In this document: piece by piece, positions 53,846 through 63,641 of the stretch
Layout of the letters: the number at the start of each line of letters is the position of its first letter
Position numbering within the stretch: the first letter of the stretch is position 1
Source of the DNA: VAZQ01 sp963756715
Lineage (GTDB): Bacteria; Pseudomonadota; Alphaproteobacteria; Rhizobiales; Xanthobacteraceae
Reading direction: 5' to 3'
DNA length: 64,000 nt
Assembly (NCBI GenBank): GCA_963756715.1
Contig: CAVWOV010000032.1
Coordinates: 1 to 64,000, forward strand
Position numbers and translations under genes: made by a program
Notes under the pieces: generated by a model
Databases searched by the model: none
What the model saw: only the letters and a program-made list of their open reading frames with translations
What the model was told of the DNA's origin: nothing

Positions 53846-54042
53846 TGCCGTCGCTTTATATTTCACATCATCGAAACGCTAATTGCGCAGACGGCGTTTC
53901 AGAGTCGTTTACCGCGCTGGCGCAAAGCCGGAACGAATGCGGCCAACCTGCTGATCTAGCGCCATTTACCGCTATCTTAGAACGACTTGAATAAGCCATT
54001 GATAACGTAACCCTGACAACCTCGGTCTCGGTGCGAGGCTCG

Positions 54043-56707
54043 ATGTCGTCAATGACAGGAACTGGACTGCGCGATTGGCTGCGTACACTCGCACAGCCGA
54101 CCACCTATCTGGGCCTCGGCATGCTGGCTTTCGTGCTCGCGGGCCTGACCTTCCTAATGATTCAGTCCAGGGTCGCCGACGAGGACGACGCCAAGCGTAC
54201 CGGCGGGAACGTCGCGCGCCTGTTCTCGCAGTCGATTTCCGAAGCATTGACGGGGGCCGACAACACGCTTCGGCTACTACGGAATATTTACGAAAGCCAC
54301 CCGGATGAAACGAATTTTATCCTCTGGCCGACCGCTGCCACTGCCGAAAAGGGACTGGAGTTTCAGTATTCCCTGATGGGCCCCGACGGCGTCATCAAAG
54401 CTTCCAGCTACGGGTCCGACATCATCGGTCGTGACGTATCGGGCACCGAGCAATTCAAGGATTTGCGCACGGCAACCAATGACCATCTATTCGTAAGCAA
54501 GCCGGTCTGGCTCCGGAGCACCAAGAAATGGGGGCTCATCCTGGCACGGAGACTTACCGGCCCAGATGGTTCGTTTGCCGGCATTATCACTGCATCGTTC
54601 CAGCTGTCGCAGGTGCACAATCTGTTTCGAAGAGTCCAGTTGGGCGTGAGCAGCGGAATCACGTTGTTGGATTTCGACGGCGTAGTCTACGCGCGCACAT
54701 TGCAAGGTATGTCTCAGTCGGACTTTGTGGGTAAAAGGTTCCCAAAGGCTGGCATTCTCAAGCAAGTCGCACAGGCATCGGTCGGTGGGTACTGGAACGA
54801 TCCTGAGACCGTCGATGGCGTAAGGCGGCTGCTCTCGTACCGGGTGGTCGATGGATTTCCGCTCATCGCGGTGGTCGGTGTCTCGGAGGCCGCCGTCTTC
54901 GAACAGTGGGACAAGGCCGCGCGCGTTTATTTGGCCATTGCAGGCGTTCTTGCGACCGCCATCCTGATGGCCATCGCGCTTGGCGCAGTGCGCGAAAAGC
55001 GGTTGATCGCGGCGAAGCAGGAACTGGAACGCGTCAATCTCTGGTTCGACACTGCGCTCGATAGCATGTCGCAGGGCCTCAGCCTGTTCGACTCCTCAGG
55101 GCGCTTGTTGCTGGTCAACAATCGCTACCGGGAGATGTATGGGCTTGCACCCGACCTGATGAAGCCGGGCGATTCCCTCTACAAGGTCTTCGCGCAGCGC
55201 GCCGACGGCATGTCGCCCGCGGAAATCGATGCGTACCTTACTGAAGTGCTGCGGCGGATCCATGCCGGGGAGGCGATCGACAAGATCGTCGAACGACCTG
55301 ACGGGCGATTCTACGCTGTGTCCGTGCGCCCGATTGGAAACGGTGGCTGGGTGACGACCCATCAGGACGTCACTGAAAAAACCCGTGCCGAACGCGAAGT
55401 CCTGCACCTGGCACACTACGATCCGCTGACCGATCTCACCAGCCGGGCCCTTTTTCAGACCCACGTCGGCAGCGCAGTGGTGCAACTGCGCCAGCATGGC
55501 GAGAGCTTCAATATTCTGCTGCTCGATCTCGACCGCTTCAAAGCCGTCAACGAACTCGTTCGGCCATCTCGCCGGCGACCGGTTGTTGCGTCAGGTGGCC
55601 GTGCGTCTCACCTCCTGCACCCGCGAGGGCGACGTCGTCGCGCGGCTCGGCGGCGACGAGTTTGCCATCTTGCAGCGGGCGCAAGCTGATCCGCGTGCCT
55701 GTGCCGCCAGTCTGGCAGACCGGCTGCTTCGCATTGTCGGGGAACCCTACGATCTCGACGGCCACCGCATCATCATCGAAACCAGCATCGGCGTTGTCCT
55801 CGCGCCCGAGCAGGGCGACGAAGCCGAACAGCTCATCACACGGGCTGATCTCGCGCTGTATCAAGCCAAGGCAGAAGGCCGCAACGCCTGGCGGTTGTTC
55901 GAGCCAGCGATGGAGGCAAAGGCGCGCTCTCACTACGAGCTCGAGAACGATCTGCGCCGATCAATCGAGCGCGGGGATTTCGTTCTGTATTACCAGCCGC
56001 TGATCGACGCCGCGACCCAGGCCACTTGCTGTATGGAAGCTCTGCTGCGCTGGAACCATCCGACGCGCGGCATGGTCGCACCCGGTGACTTCATCGCACT
56101 GGCCGAAGGCACCGGCTTGATCGTGCCGCTCGGCGAATGGGCTTTGCAGCAGGCGTGCGCCGACGCCACCCAATGGCCCGCCGACGTCAAGCTCGCGGTC
56201 AACCTGTCGCCGGTGCAGTTCGGCAAGGGTAACATCGTCGAAACGGTTGCGTGCGCGCTCGCCAAGAGCGGCCTGCCTGCAAGCCGGCTGGAACTCGAAA
56301 TCACCGAGTCGGTGCTGCTTTGCAACAGCGAGCTCTACATTTCGAAACTCCATCAGATCAAGGATCTCGGCGTATCGATCGTGCTCGACGACTTCGGCAC
56401 CGGCTATTCGTCGATGAGCTATCTGCGCATGTTCCCGTTCGACAAGATCAAGATCGATCGATCGTTCGTCGCCGAAATATCGACGCGCTCGGACTGCGCG
56501 GCCATCGTCTGCGCGGTGACCGGTTTGGCTCGCAGCCTCAACATGATCACGACTGCCGAAGGCGTTGAGACTGTCGAGCAGTTCAAGCTGCTGCGGGCGG
56601 CGGGCTGCGGACAGATGCAGGGCTATCTGTTCGGCCGCCCCTGCAGCGTGTCCGACCTGGACTTCGACCAGCCGCCCCAACGCGGATTGGCCGCGAAGGT
56701 CGCTTGA
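54043..56707 (+). CDS. Membrane GGDEF-EAL cyclic di-GMP enzyme with dCACHE and PAS, one frameshift
   Basis: TM1 lies near residues 25-45 (GLGMLAFVLAGLTFLMIQSR), an extracytoplasmic dCACHE-like sensor spans about 55-290, TM2 about 300-322, a PAS-7-like domain about 330-450 (WFDTALDSMSQGLSLFDSSG), then GGDEF (LLLDLDRFKAVNE; RLGGDEFAILQR) and EAL (MEALLRWNHPTRGMVAPGDF; DDFGTGYSSMSYLRMFPFDK). One extra base near 55559 splits the GGDEF domain at the FGHLAGD motif. Both catalytic signatures are intact, so it could make or break cyclic di-GMP. ATG 54043 follows GAGG; GTG 54031 is an alternative. Confidence 0.87.
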
Positions 56708-56923
56708 GACGGCATTCCGATTGCTCCGGGGTCCGCCGGCGATTTCCTGAAATCTGACGGCGAGACCTGCAGCGAGCGACGTCGGATATTCGGTTCGGCC
56801 AGTACCCGGCCATCAGATGGCCGCACCTGTCCGTGCGTGCGAATTCCGGCTTGGATGGTGACATTCCCCCGCAGCCGCCAGGAGGTCGTTGACAGCGCCA
56901 AAAGCCAAAAGATATTATCTTTA

Positions 56924-56939
56924 GCTATCGATATAGCTT
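56924..56939. promoter_or_regulatory. Candidate operator upstream of GntR/FCD regulator
   Basis: AGCTAT-CGAT-ATAGCT inverted repeat in an AT-rich stretch, 44 bases upstream of the regulator start. Position suits autoregulation; no experimental support. Confidence 0.4.
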
Positions 56940-56982
56940 CTGATACCGACGGCCAAATTCGATAATAATCATATAGGCTTAC

Positions 56983-57744
56983 ATGCGGCTGCACCCGGCG
57001 ATGAAGGGCGATGGACGGAAGGTGATCCCCTTCCGCACGGCGACGATGTCGACCCAGATCGTCACCCAGGTGCGCGATGCGCTGTTTCAGAAAGAGCTTC
57101 ACCCCGGCGATTTTCTCGGCACCGAAAAGCACCTGGCCGAGCGTTTCGGCGTCAGCCGCATCGTCGCGCGCGATGCGCTGCGCACGCTGGAGGCGCAGGG
57201 CATCGTCGACATCAAGGTCGGCGCCGGCGGCGGCGCGCGGGTCGCGCAGGGCAATGCGCGGCTGTTCGCCGAGGCGCTCGCCGTGCAGCTCGATCTCGCC
57301 GGCGTCACCGTCGGTGAGATCATGGACGCGCAGCGCGCCATCGAATGCCTCGCCGCCGAGCTTGCCGCCGTCAATGCCACCGCGGACGATCACGCAAGGC
57401 TGCGCGAGCTCAATGCCGCGGCCGAACGCCAGCTCGACAACGGCCCGGCCTTTACGCGACTCGGCCGCGAATTCCATCTCGCGGTCGCCGAAGCCTCGCA
57501 CAACCGCGTGCTGGTGGTGCAATTGATCTCGCTGCAGCACGTCTCCTGGCCGGCACAGAATCCGACGCTGACGCCCGGGGTGGCGAAGCGCATTCTGGGT
57601 GTGCATCAGGAACTGGCATCGCTGATCGAGATGCGCGATCCGGCCGGCGCGCGGCGGCTGATGGACGACCACGTCAAGATGATCGGCGCACGGCGCGTCG
57701 CCGAACATCGCGGCAAGGATGGGATGGAGCGCGACTGCTGCTGA
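56983..57744 (+). CDS. GntR-family regulator with FCD domain (FadR-type)
   Basis: A 253-residue protein. The winged-helix part (about 20-90) reads TQIVTQVRDALFQKELHPGD and LAERFGVSRIVARDALRTLE, and the helical FCD ligand domain (about 110-240) contains FHLAVAEASHNRVLVVQLIS and HQELASLIEMRDPAGARRLM, with the metal-binding His residues expected for FCD proteins. FCD regulators usually respond to carboxylic acids. It lies upstream of the NMT1-like gene with a palindromic element between them and probably controls it or itself. Confidence 0.88.
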   Translation: MRLHPAMKGDGRKVIPFRTATMSTQIVTQVRDALFQKELHPGDFLGTEKHLAERFGVSRIVARDALRTLEAQGIVDIKVGAGGGARVAQGNARLFAEALAVQLDLAGVTVGEIMDAQRAIECLAAELAAVNATADDHARLRELNAAAERQLDNGPAFTRLGREFHLAVAEASHNRVLVVQLISLQHVSWPAQNPTLTPGVAKRILGVHQELASLIEMRDPAGARRLMDDHVKMIGARRVAEHRGKDGMERDCC

Positions 57745-57769
57745 GGCTGCAGGATGCAGTCACGCATGT

Positions 57770-57834
57770 TGTCATCCCCGCGAAAGCGGGGACCCAGCGA
57801 TGTCCAGACTAGGTCCCCGCTTTCGCGGGGACGA
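57770..57834. repeat. Nested palindromic REP-like element
   Basis: Left arm CATCCCCGCGAAAGCGGGGA around 57773-57792 and right arm TCCCCGCTTTCGCGGGGA around 57814-57831 are complementary. Each arm is itself a CCCCGC-GAAA-GCGGGG type hairpin. Such elements are abundant in rhizobial genomes. Confidence 0.65.
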
Positions 57835-57868
57835 CCAGATCGTTTGTAGAACAAAGGAGGAGACCAAA

Positions 57869-58750
57869 ATGGCCAAGGACAAATTCATCATCGAGCCGCA
57901 CTTCCGTCTGCAGGAATGGGTGGCGGAGGAGAAGGGCTACTTCAAGGATGAAGGGCTCGATTACATCTTCCAGGAAAACATCAAGTCGACCGGCGGCGCG
58001 CATCACTACAAGGGCGACAAGGTCGGCGCCATGCAGGCGCTGGAAAAGGGCCGCACCTCCGACGTGAGTTGCGCCTGCCACTGGACGGTCGGTGTCGCCG
58101 CCTCCAAGGGCAACGGCCACCTCTACGGTGACGTCTATTCGGTGTCGCCGGCCGGCGTGTTCGTGCCGAAGGATTCGCCGGTGCAGACGCCCGAGGATCT
58201 CGCCGGCGTGCCGATTGCGGTGGGCTACCAGTCGGGCAGCCACTATTCGACCATCCAGGCGCTCGAGCAATACATGCCGCTCGACAAGATCAATCTCACC
58301 TTCGCGGACGGCATGCTGTTCCACCGCCTCGATCAACTGCTCGACGGCAAGGCCAGGGCGTCGACCCTGTTCTCCGGCCCCTACTATTTCGCCGAGCAGC
58401 TCGGCTACCGGAAGGTGATCGACTGCACCTTCATGATCGCCACCACGATCACCGGCAACCCCGATCCGGAGGACATCCGCAAGTTCTTCCGCGCGCTGCG
58501 CCGCGCGCAGCGCGACATCGACCTGCGGCCGGAACTTTACACGCACTACTACAAGAACGAATTTCCGGAGCGCTATCACGCCACGATGGACACGCGCCGC
58601 TGGGGCCCAGGCGAGCGGCTGGTGTTCGAGCCTTATACCAAGGAAGTCTACGACGAGACCTTCCGGTGGATCGCCGACCACGGCATTTTCGCCGACACCG
58701 GCATGGGCGCGGGCAAGTATGACGAGGCGGTGATCTCGCTCGCGCGGTAA
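57869..58750 (+). CDS. NMT1/SsuA-like substrate-binding protein without signal peptide
   Basis: A 293-residue protein. AAAGGAGGAGACCAAA gives a strong ribosome site before MAKDKFIIEPHFRLQEWVAE. The NMT1-like (type 2 periplasmic-binding) fold is seen in EWVAEEKGYFKDEGLDYIFQ, VSPAGVFVPKDSPVQTPEDL, AGVPIAVGYQSGSHYSTIQA and LFSGPYYFAEQLGYRKVIDC. No signal peptide or lipobox precedes the fold, so it may work in the cytoplasm as an enzyme or sensor. No nitrate/taurine-type permease is adjacent. It lies downstream of the FCD regulator and is convergent with livF. Confidence 0.8.
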   Translation: MAKDKFIIEPHFRLQEWVAEEKGYFKDEGLDYIFQENIKSTGGAHHYKGDKVGAMQALEKGRTSDVSCACHWTVGVAASKGNGHLYGDVYSVSPAGVFVPKDSPVQTPEDLAGVPIAVGYQSGSHYSTIQALEQYMPLDKINLTFADGMLFHRLDQLLDGKARASTLFSGPYYFAEQLGYRKVIDCTFMIATTITGNPDPEDIRKFFRALRRAQRDIDLRPELYTHYYKNEFPERYHATMDTRRWGPGERLVFEPYTKEVYDETFRWIADHGIFADTGMGAGKYDEAVISLAR

Positions 58751-58811
58751 TGCTATCGAGCTATGATGGGTGCGCGGTGCGGCCGCAAGGTCGCATCGTT
58801 CTATTTGTCGC

Positions 58812-59529
58812 TCAATCGGCCGAAACCCGCAGCCCGACCAGCCGGTCGAGCGTAGCGTGGTCATTGAGCAGATCGGCCGAGCGCGCCCGGTGCACGATGT
58901 TGCCGCGCTCGATCACGATGGCGTCCTTGGTGAGCGACAGCGCCACTTCGGCGTGCTGCTCGATCAGGATGAAGGCGGTGCCCTGGTCGGCGATCATGCG
59001 CCTGATCGCGGCCGTGAGTTCTTCGATGATGATCGGCGCCAGCCCTTCGAGCGGCTCGTCTAGCAACAGCAGCGCCGGATTGGTCATCAACGCGCGCGCG
59101 GTCGCGAGCATCTGCTGCTCGCCGCCCGACAGGTGATTGCCGCGGCTCAAACGCCGCTCGTTGAGGCGGGGAAACAACTCGTAGACCGCCTTGAGGTCCC
59201 AGCGGCCCGGGCCGCGACGCCACGGTGAGGTTTTCCTCCACGCTGAGCGAGGGAAAAATCTCCCGCTCCTGCGCCACCCAGCCCAGTCCGTCGAGCGCGC
59301 GGCGGTGCGGCGGAAGCTGCGTGATGTCCTGCCCGCGCCAGGTGATCGTGCCGCGGCTGACATTGGTGAAGCCCATGATGGTGAGCAGCAGCGTCGACTT
59401 GCCGACACCGTTCCGCCCCAGCACCGCGAGACTGCCGTGCTCCGGCATCTCGAATGAGATGCCGTCGAGCACCACGGCGTCGCCGTAGCCGGCGCGGATG
59501 TCCTTGAGCGCGAGCAGCGGTTCAGCCAT
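58812..59529 (-). CDS. livF: Branched-chain amino-acid-type ABC transporter ATPase LivF, one frameshift
   Basis: It begins MAEPLLALKDIRAGYGDAVV, with Walker A VLGRNGVGKSTLLLTIMGF. An extra base near 59212 (CCCGGG run) shifts into RWDLKAVYELFPRLNERRLS, the LSGGEQQMLATARALMTNP signature and LLLLDEPLEGLAP Walker B. Corrected length is about 238 residues, normal for LivF. The start overlaps the livG stop by eight bases. It is last in the liv operon. Confidence 0.9.
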
Positions 59530-60289
59530 GGCGCACCTTGCCGTGCGTCTGACCGAGATAGACCTCGCGCACGCGCGCGTCGGCGGCAATTTCGCTCGGC
59601 GTGCCTTCGACCAGCACCCGGCCGCCCACCATGACGATGATGCGGCTCGCGAACTTGAACACCACGTTCATGTCATGCTCGATGAACAGTACCGAGATGT
59701 CCTGCGAAAGGTTGGCGATGACGGCGAACAGTTCGCCGCTCTCGTCCTGCGGCACGCCGGCCGCCGGCTCGTCGAGCAAGAGCACCTTGGGTTTGGTGGC
59801 GAGCGCCAGCGCAATTTCCAGCAGCCGCTGCTGGCCATAGGCGAGTTCCCGCGTCGGCCGGTAGCAGCTTGCGCCGAGACGGAGCGATTGCAGGATCTCA
59901 TACGCCTCCTCGATCACCTCGCCATAGGCCGGCAGCTTCCGCCACCACGTCCCCGCGTAACCGCGGCGCTCGCAGATTGCGAGCGTCACCGCCTCCAGCG
60001 GGCTGAGGTGCGGAAACAGCGTGTTGATCTGGAATGTGCGCACGAGGCCGAGCTTGACCCGCTCCTCGGGCTTGCGCGCGGTGATGTCGTCCGATCCCAG
60101 CAGGATCTGTCCGCCGTCGGGCTGCAGCATCCCGGTCATCAGGTTGATGAGCGTGGTCTTGCCCGCCCCATTGGGGCCGATCAGCGCATAACGCTCGCCC
60201 TGCGGCAGATTGATCTCGATCTTGTTCGCAACCACAAGCGAGCCGAAGCTCTTGTCGAGGCCGCGGGTGGACAGCGCCGGAAACGTCAC
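59522..60289 (-). CDS. livG: Branched-chain amino-acid-type ABC transporter ATPase LivG
   Basis: A 255-residue ATPase: FGSLVVANKIEINLPQGERY, Walker A LIGPNGAGKTTLINLMTG, the Q-loop region GLVRTFQINTLFPHLSPLE, signature ELAYGQQRLLEIALALA (a degenerate LSGGQ, common in LivG) and Walker B VLLLDEPAAGVPQDESGE. The start overlaps the livM stop by ATGA (60286-60289). It powers uptake with LivF. Confidence 0.92.
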   Translation of the reverse strand: MTFPALSTRGLDKSFGSLVVANKIEINLPQGERYALIGPNGAGKTTLINLMTGMLQPDGGQILLGSDDITARKPEERVKLGLVRTFQINTLFPHLSPLEAVTLAICERRGYAGTWWRKLPAYGEVIEEAYEILQSLRLGASCYRPTRELAYGQQRLLEIALALATKPKVLLLDEPAAGVPQDESGELFAVIANLSQDISVLFIEHDMNVVFKFASRIIVMVGGRVLVEGTPSEIAADARVREVYLGQTHGKVRHG

Positions 60290-61278
60290 GGCCGGCTCCG
60301 CGAGGGCATCAGCCGGGCCAGCCCGCCGAGAATGCCGTTCGGCAGGAAAATCACCACGGCGACCAGAAGGGCGCCGATCCAGAAATACCAGTACTGCGGA
60401 TTAATGCCGGAGAACTGGTCGCGCGCCACCATGTAGATGATCGCCCCGATGATGCCGCCGTAGAGCCGGCCGGCGCCGCCGAGAATGAGGATCACCAGCA
60501 CGTCGGCCGAACGCTGGAATCCCAGCGTTTCGAGTGACACCGTCTCGGTGGTCTGCGCCAGTAGCGCGCCCGCAACGCCGGCCAGCACGGCGGCGATCGT
60601 ATAGATCTTGCGGATATGGGCCGGGCTGGGCGCGCCAATCGCCGGCATGCGGACCGCGTTCTCGCGAATGCCGCGCAGCGCCAGCCCAAACGGCGAGTGG
60701 ATCAGCCGCCGCGCCACCAGGAACATCAGGAACAGCACGGCGAGCGAGTAGGCATAGGCCGTGACCCCGTAGAGATCGAATTCGAACACCCCGAACAGCT
60801 TCCACATCCGCACGCCTTGCAGGCCGTCAGCGCCGCCGGTCAGCCAGCTCGCACTATTGGCGGCCTCGGCGAGCAGAAGGCCGAGCCCGAGCGTGATCAT
60901 GATCAAGGCCAGGTGCCGGAAGCGGGCGATGATGAAGCTCGTCAGGTAGCCGAGCACGCCGGCCGCAGCCGCAGCAATCAGCAGCCCCGTCAGCGGTTCG
61001 CCCCATCCCCACTTCGCGATCAGCCCGGCGGTATAGGAGCCAAAGCCGAAATAGGCCGCGTGGCCGAGCGACACGATGCCGGCATAGCCAAGGATCAGAT
61101 CGAGCGAGAGCGCGAACAGCGCCGTAATGGCGATCTGGCTCGCAAGTTGCAGATAGGTCGGGAACACCAGAAAGGGCAGCAGCGTCGCAAGCCAGAACAG
61201 GAACTCGATCGGGCGCCAGCGGATCTGCTTCTGCAGATAATACTGCGGCTGGTCCACGGCGGGCGAGATCGCGGTCAT
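60286..61278 (-). CDS. livM: Branched-chain amino-acid-type ABC transporter permease LivM
   Basis: A 330-residue inner-membrane permease with about ten spans. LSLDLILGYAGIVSLGHAAY with FGFGSYTAGL is the LivM hallmark, and PFGLALRGIRENAVRMPAIG is the cytoplasmic EAA-like coupling loop. It overlaps livG by four bases. A REP-like element lies between livM and livH. Confidence 0.92.
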   Translation of the reverse strand: MTAISPAVDQPQYYLQKQIRWRPIEFLFWLATLLPFLVFPTYLQLASQIAITALFALSLDLILGYAGIVSLGHAAYFGFGSYTAGLIAKWGWGEPLTGLLIAAAAAGVLGYLTSFIIARFRHLALIMITLGLGLLLAEAANSASWLTGGADGLQGVRMWKLFGVFEFDLYGVTAYAYSLAVLFLMFLVARRLIHSPFGLALRGIRENAVRMPAIGAPSPAHIRKIYTIAAVLAGVAGALLAQTTETVSLETLGFQRSADVLVILILGGAGRLYGGIIGAIIYMVARDQFSGINPQYWYFWIGALLVAVVIFLPNGILGGLARLMPSRSRP

Positions 61279-61314
61279 CGTTGAGTCCGACCATTTGTCG
61301 GCGAGCGCGGTCGG

Positions 61315-61411
61315 CCCCCTCTCCCATTGGGAGAGGGTGGGGGTGAGGGGTTATGGTCTGTCGAGAGCACGATACCCCCCTCACCCCAACCCTCTCCCCG
61401 GTGGGGAGAGG
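61315..61411. repeat. REP-like element of two hairpins between livH and livM
   Basis: Left unit CCCTCTCCCATTGGGAGAGG with GTGGGGGTGAGGGG (61315-61350), right unit CCCCTCACCCCAACCCTCTC with CCCGGTGGGGAGAGGG (61376-61411). The units are complementary to each other and self-folding. The element may modulate expression within the operon. Confidence 0.65.
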
Positions 61412-61453
61412 GAGTGCACCGAGATCGTCGCATCAACATCGAATGCCTCACGC

Positions 61454-62317
61454 TCAGCGCCTTCCGAACAGGCCGACCGGCCGCCACATCAATAGCGTGA
61501 CCATCACGAAATAGATCAGGAAGGCGCCAAGCTCAGGGAAGTAATACTTTCCCGCCATGTCACTGATGCCGAGGACGCTCGCGGCGACGAACGACCCGCC
61601 GATCGAGCCAAGCCCACCCACCGATACGACGATCAGAACGTAGACCAGATAGGTGAACGCGAATGAGTGATCGAGACCGATGATTTCGATGGCGAGCGCG
61701 CCGCCCAATCCGGCAAGCCCGCAGCCGAGCGCGAAGGTGAGCGCAAAGATAGTGTCGACATTGATGCCGAGCCCCCGCGCCATGCGCTGGTTGTCGACCG
61801 CCGCCCGCACCTTGGCGCCGAAGCGGGTATATTCGAGCGACAGCACCAGCACGAGCGTGACCAGGAGCGACATGCCGATCAGGAATATGCGATAGACGCC
61901 GAAGCTCTGTCCCATGATCGTGATCGAGCCGCGCAAGTAGTCCGGCAGCGTGACCGGCTGTTGCACCGTGCCGTAGAGATAGGCGGCCACCGCAACCGAC
62001 ATGAACACGATGCCTATCGTCAATAGACACTGGTCGAGATCGGTCGCGCGATAGAGCCGCCGGTAGAGCAGCCGCTCGAACGCCACGCTGACCACCGCGG
62101 CCGATAGGAAGGCCAATGGCAGCGTGGCAAGAAACGGCCAGCCCAGGCTGTTGGTCAGCGTCACGGTGACGTAGCCGCCGAGCATCGCGAAGCTGCAGTG
62201 CGCGAGGTTGACGAAATTCATCATCCCGAGCGTCACCGACAGCCCGACCGACAGCAGGAACAGCAGCATGCCGTAGGCGAAGCCGTCGAACAGCACGCCC
62301 AATGCTGAAGCAATCAT
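61454..62317 (-). CDS. livH: Branched-chain amino-acid-type ABC transporter permease LivH
   Basis: A 287-residue permease with about eight spans. SVGLSVTLGMMNFVNLAHCS and FAMLGGYVTVTL match LivH, and TRFGAKVRAAVDNQRMARGL is the coupling loop. GLGSIGGSFVAASVLGISD near the end is also typical. It starts 45 bases after the livK stop. It pairs with LivM. Confidence 0.92.
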   Translation of the reverse strand: MIASALGVLFDGFAYGMLLFLLSVGLSVTLGMMNFVNLAHCSFAMLGGYVTVTLTNSLGWPFLATLPLAFLSAAVVSVAFERLLYRRLYRATDLDQCLLTIGIVFMSVAVAAYLYGTVQQPVTLPDYLRGSITIMGQSFGVYRIFLIGMSLLVTLVLVLSLEYTRFGAKVRAAVDNQRMARGLGINVDTIFALTFALGCGLAGLGGALAIEIIGLDHSFAFTYLVYVLIVVSVGGLGSIGGSFVAASVLGISDMAGKYYFPELGAFLIYFVMVTLLMWRPVGLFGRR

Positions 62318-62361
62318 GCCCGACGCCCCCTAGCGGCAAAAAGTCAGCCGGACCGGCCGCA

Positions 62362-63537
62362 CTATTTCATCCGCGCCTTGAACGGATCCTTGACGTTCTC
62401 GACCTTGTCAAACTCGACATTGACGAGCGCGCCGCCGACCTTTTCCACGCGCCGGATGTAGACAGTCTGGATAACGTCGCGGGTGGCCGGATCGATCGAC
62501 ATCGGGCCGCGCGGGCTCTCCCATTGCATCCCCTTGGCCGCATTGATCAGCGACTCGCCATCGGTCTTCCCGCCGGTCTTCTTCAGCGCTTCGTAGATGA
62601 CGTGCATGCCGTCGTAGCCGCCGACCGAAAACATGTCGGGATTGCGCTTGAACTCCGCGCGGTAGGCGGTGACGAAAGCTTTGTTCTTCGCGGATTGATG
62701 GTTGTAGTCGTAATGAAAAGCCGTGATCAGGCCGAGACCGGCGTCGCCCATGCTCTTGAGCGCATCCTCATAGGTCAACTCGCCCTGCCCGAGCACCTTG
62801 GTCTTTTTCGGATCGATGCCACGCTCGGCGAGCGACTTGCCGATCGCGGCCGGCTGCGGGCCGCCGGGCACCCAGATGTAGATCGCGTCCGGATTGGCGT
62901 CCTTGGCGCGCTGGATAAAGGGCGCGAAGTCCTGGTTCGCCACCGGGTAACGCGCCGAGCCGATGATCTCGCCGCCGGCATCCTTGAAGCCCTTCTGGAA
63001 CGCGGCTTCACCGTCGTGACCGGGACCGAAGTCGGACACCAAGGTGTAGGCCTTGCGAATCCCGTTCTTGTAGGCCCAGGTTCCGAGCGTCTCGTTGAGC
63101 TGCGGCACGGTGAATGATGTGCGCACCATGTAGGGCGACTTCGTCGTGATGATCGCGGTGGCGGCATTCATGTTGACCATGAATTTTTTTGCCTGTGCCG
63201 ATACGTCACCGGCCGCCATCGCATTGGGCGTGAGGTCATAGCCCGCGAGAATGTCCGCGCCGTCGCGCACGATCGCCTCCTGTGAGAGGCGCTTGGCGAT
63301 GTCGGGTGCTATGCCGCCGTTGTCCTTGCGGATGATCACGATCTTCTTGCCGGCGACCGTGTCGCCGTGCTCCTTCATGTAGAGCTTGATGCCATTATCG
63401 ATCTGTGCGCCGGGGTCGGCGAACTGACCCGAATACGACATCACGACGCCGATCTTGACGGACTGCTGCGCGTTTGCAGTCGAAATGGCCAAGGCGGCCA
63501 CGACGATACCAGCAAATCCAAGGATCATTTTTTTCAT
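62362..63537 (-). CDS. LivK-like periplasmic binding protein
   Basis: A 391-residue protein. The signal peptide MKKMILGFAGIVVAALAIST is cut after NAQ. The Peripla_BP_6 fold is seen in VKIGVVMSYSGQFADPGAQI, GADILAGYDLTPNAMAAGDV, TLVSDFGPGHDGEAAFQKGF and SVGGYDGMHVIYEALKKTGG. It supplies ligand to LivHMGF. A second, very similar receptor gene lies immediately upstream (63642 onward). Confidence 0.9.
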   Translation of the reverse strand: MKKMILGFAGIVVAALAISTANAQQSVKIGVVMSYSGQFADPGAQIDNGIKLYMKEHGDTVAGKKIVIIRKDNGGIAPDIAKRLSQEAIVRDGADILAGYDLTPNAMAAGDVSAQAKKFMVNMNAATAIITTKSPYMVRTSFTVPQLNETLGTWAYKNGIRKAYTLVSDFGPGHDGEAAFQKGFKDAGGEIIGSARYPVANQDFAPFIQRAKDANPDAIYIWVPGGPQPAAIGKSLAERGIDPKKTKVLGQGELTYEDALKSMGDAGLGLITAFHYDYNHQSAKNKAFVTAYRAEFKRNPDMFSVGGYDGMHVIYEALKKTGGKTDGESLINAAKGMQWESPRGPMSIDPATRDVIQTVYIRRVEKVGGALVNVEFDKVENVKDPFKARMK

Positions 63538-63641
63538 GATGTTCCTCCCTGCTTAGAACCGTATCACAAACCGTGGTCGGCAAAGCAGCGCCATCCTGCC
63601 GCGCCCGGACATTTCGCCCTTATCGCCCCGCGGATGCTCCC

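Noticed and set aside
55540..55580. Programmed +1 frameshift in the GGDEF-EAL gene
   Set aside because: Similar +1 breaks occur in eleven other unrelated genes with no common slippery site, so an artefact or mutation is more likely.
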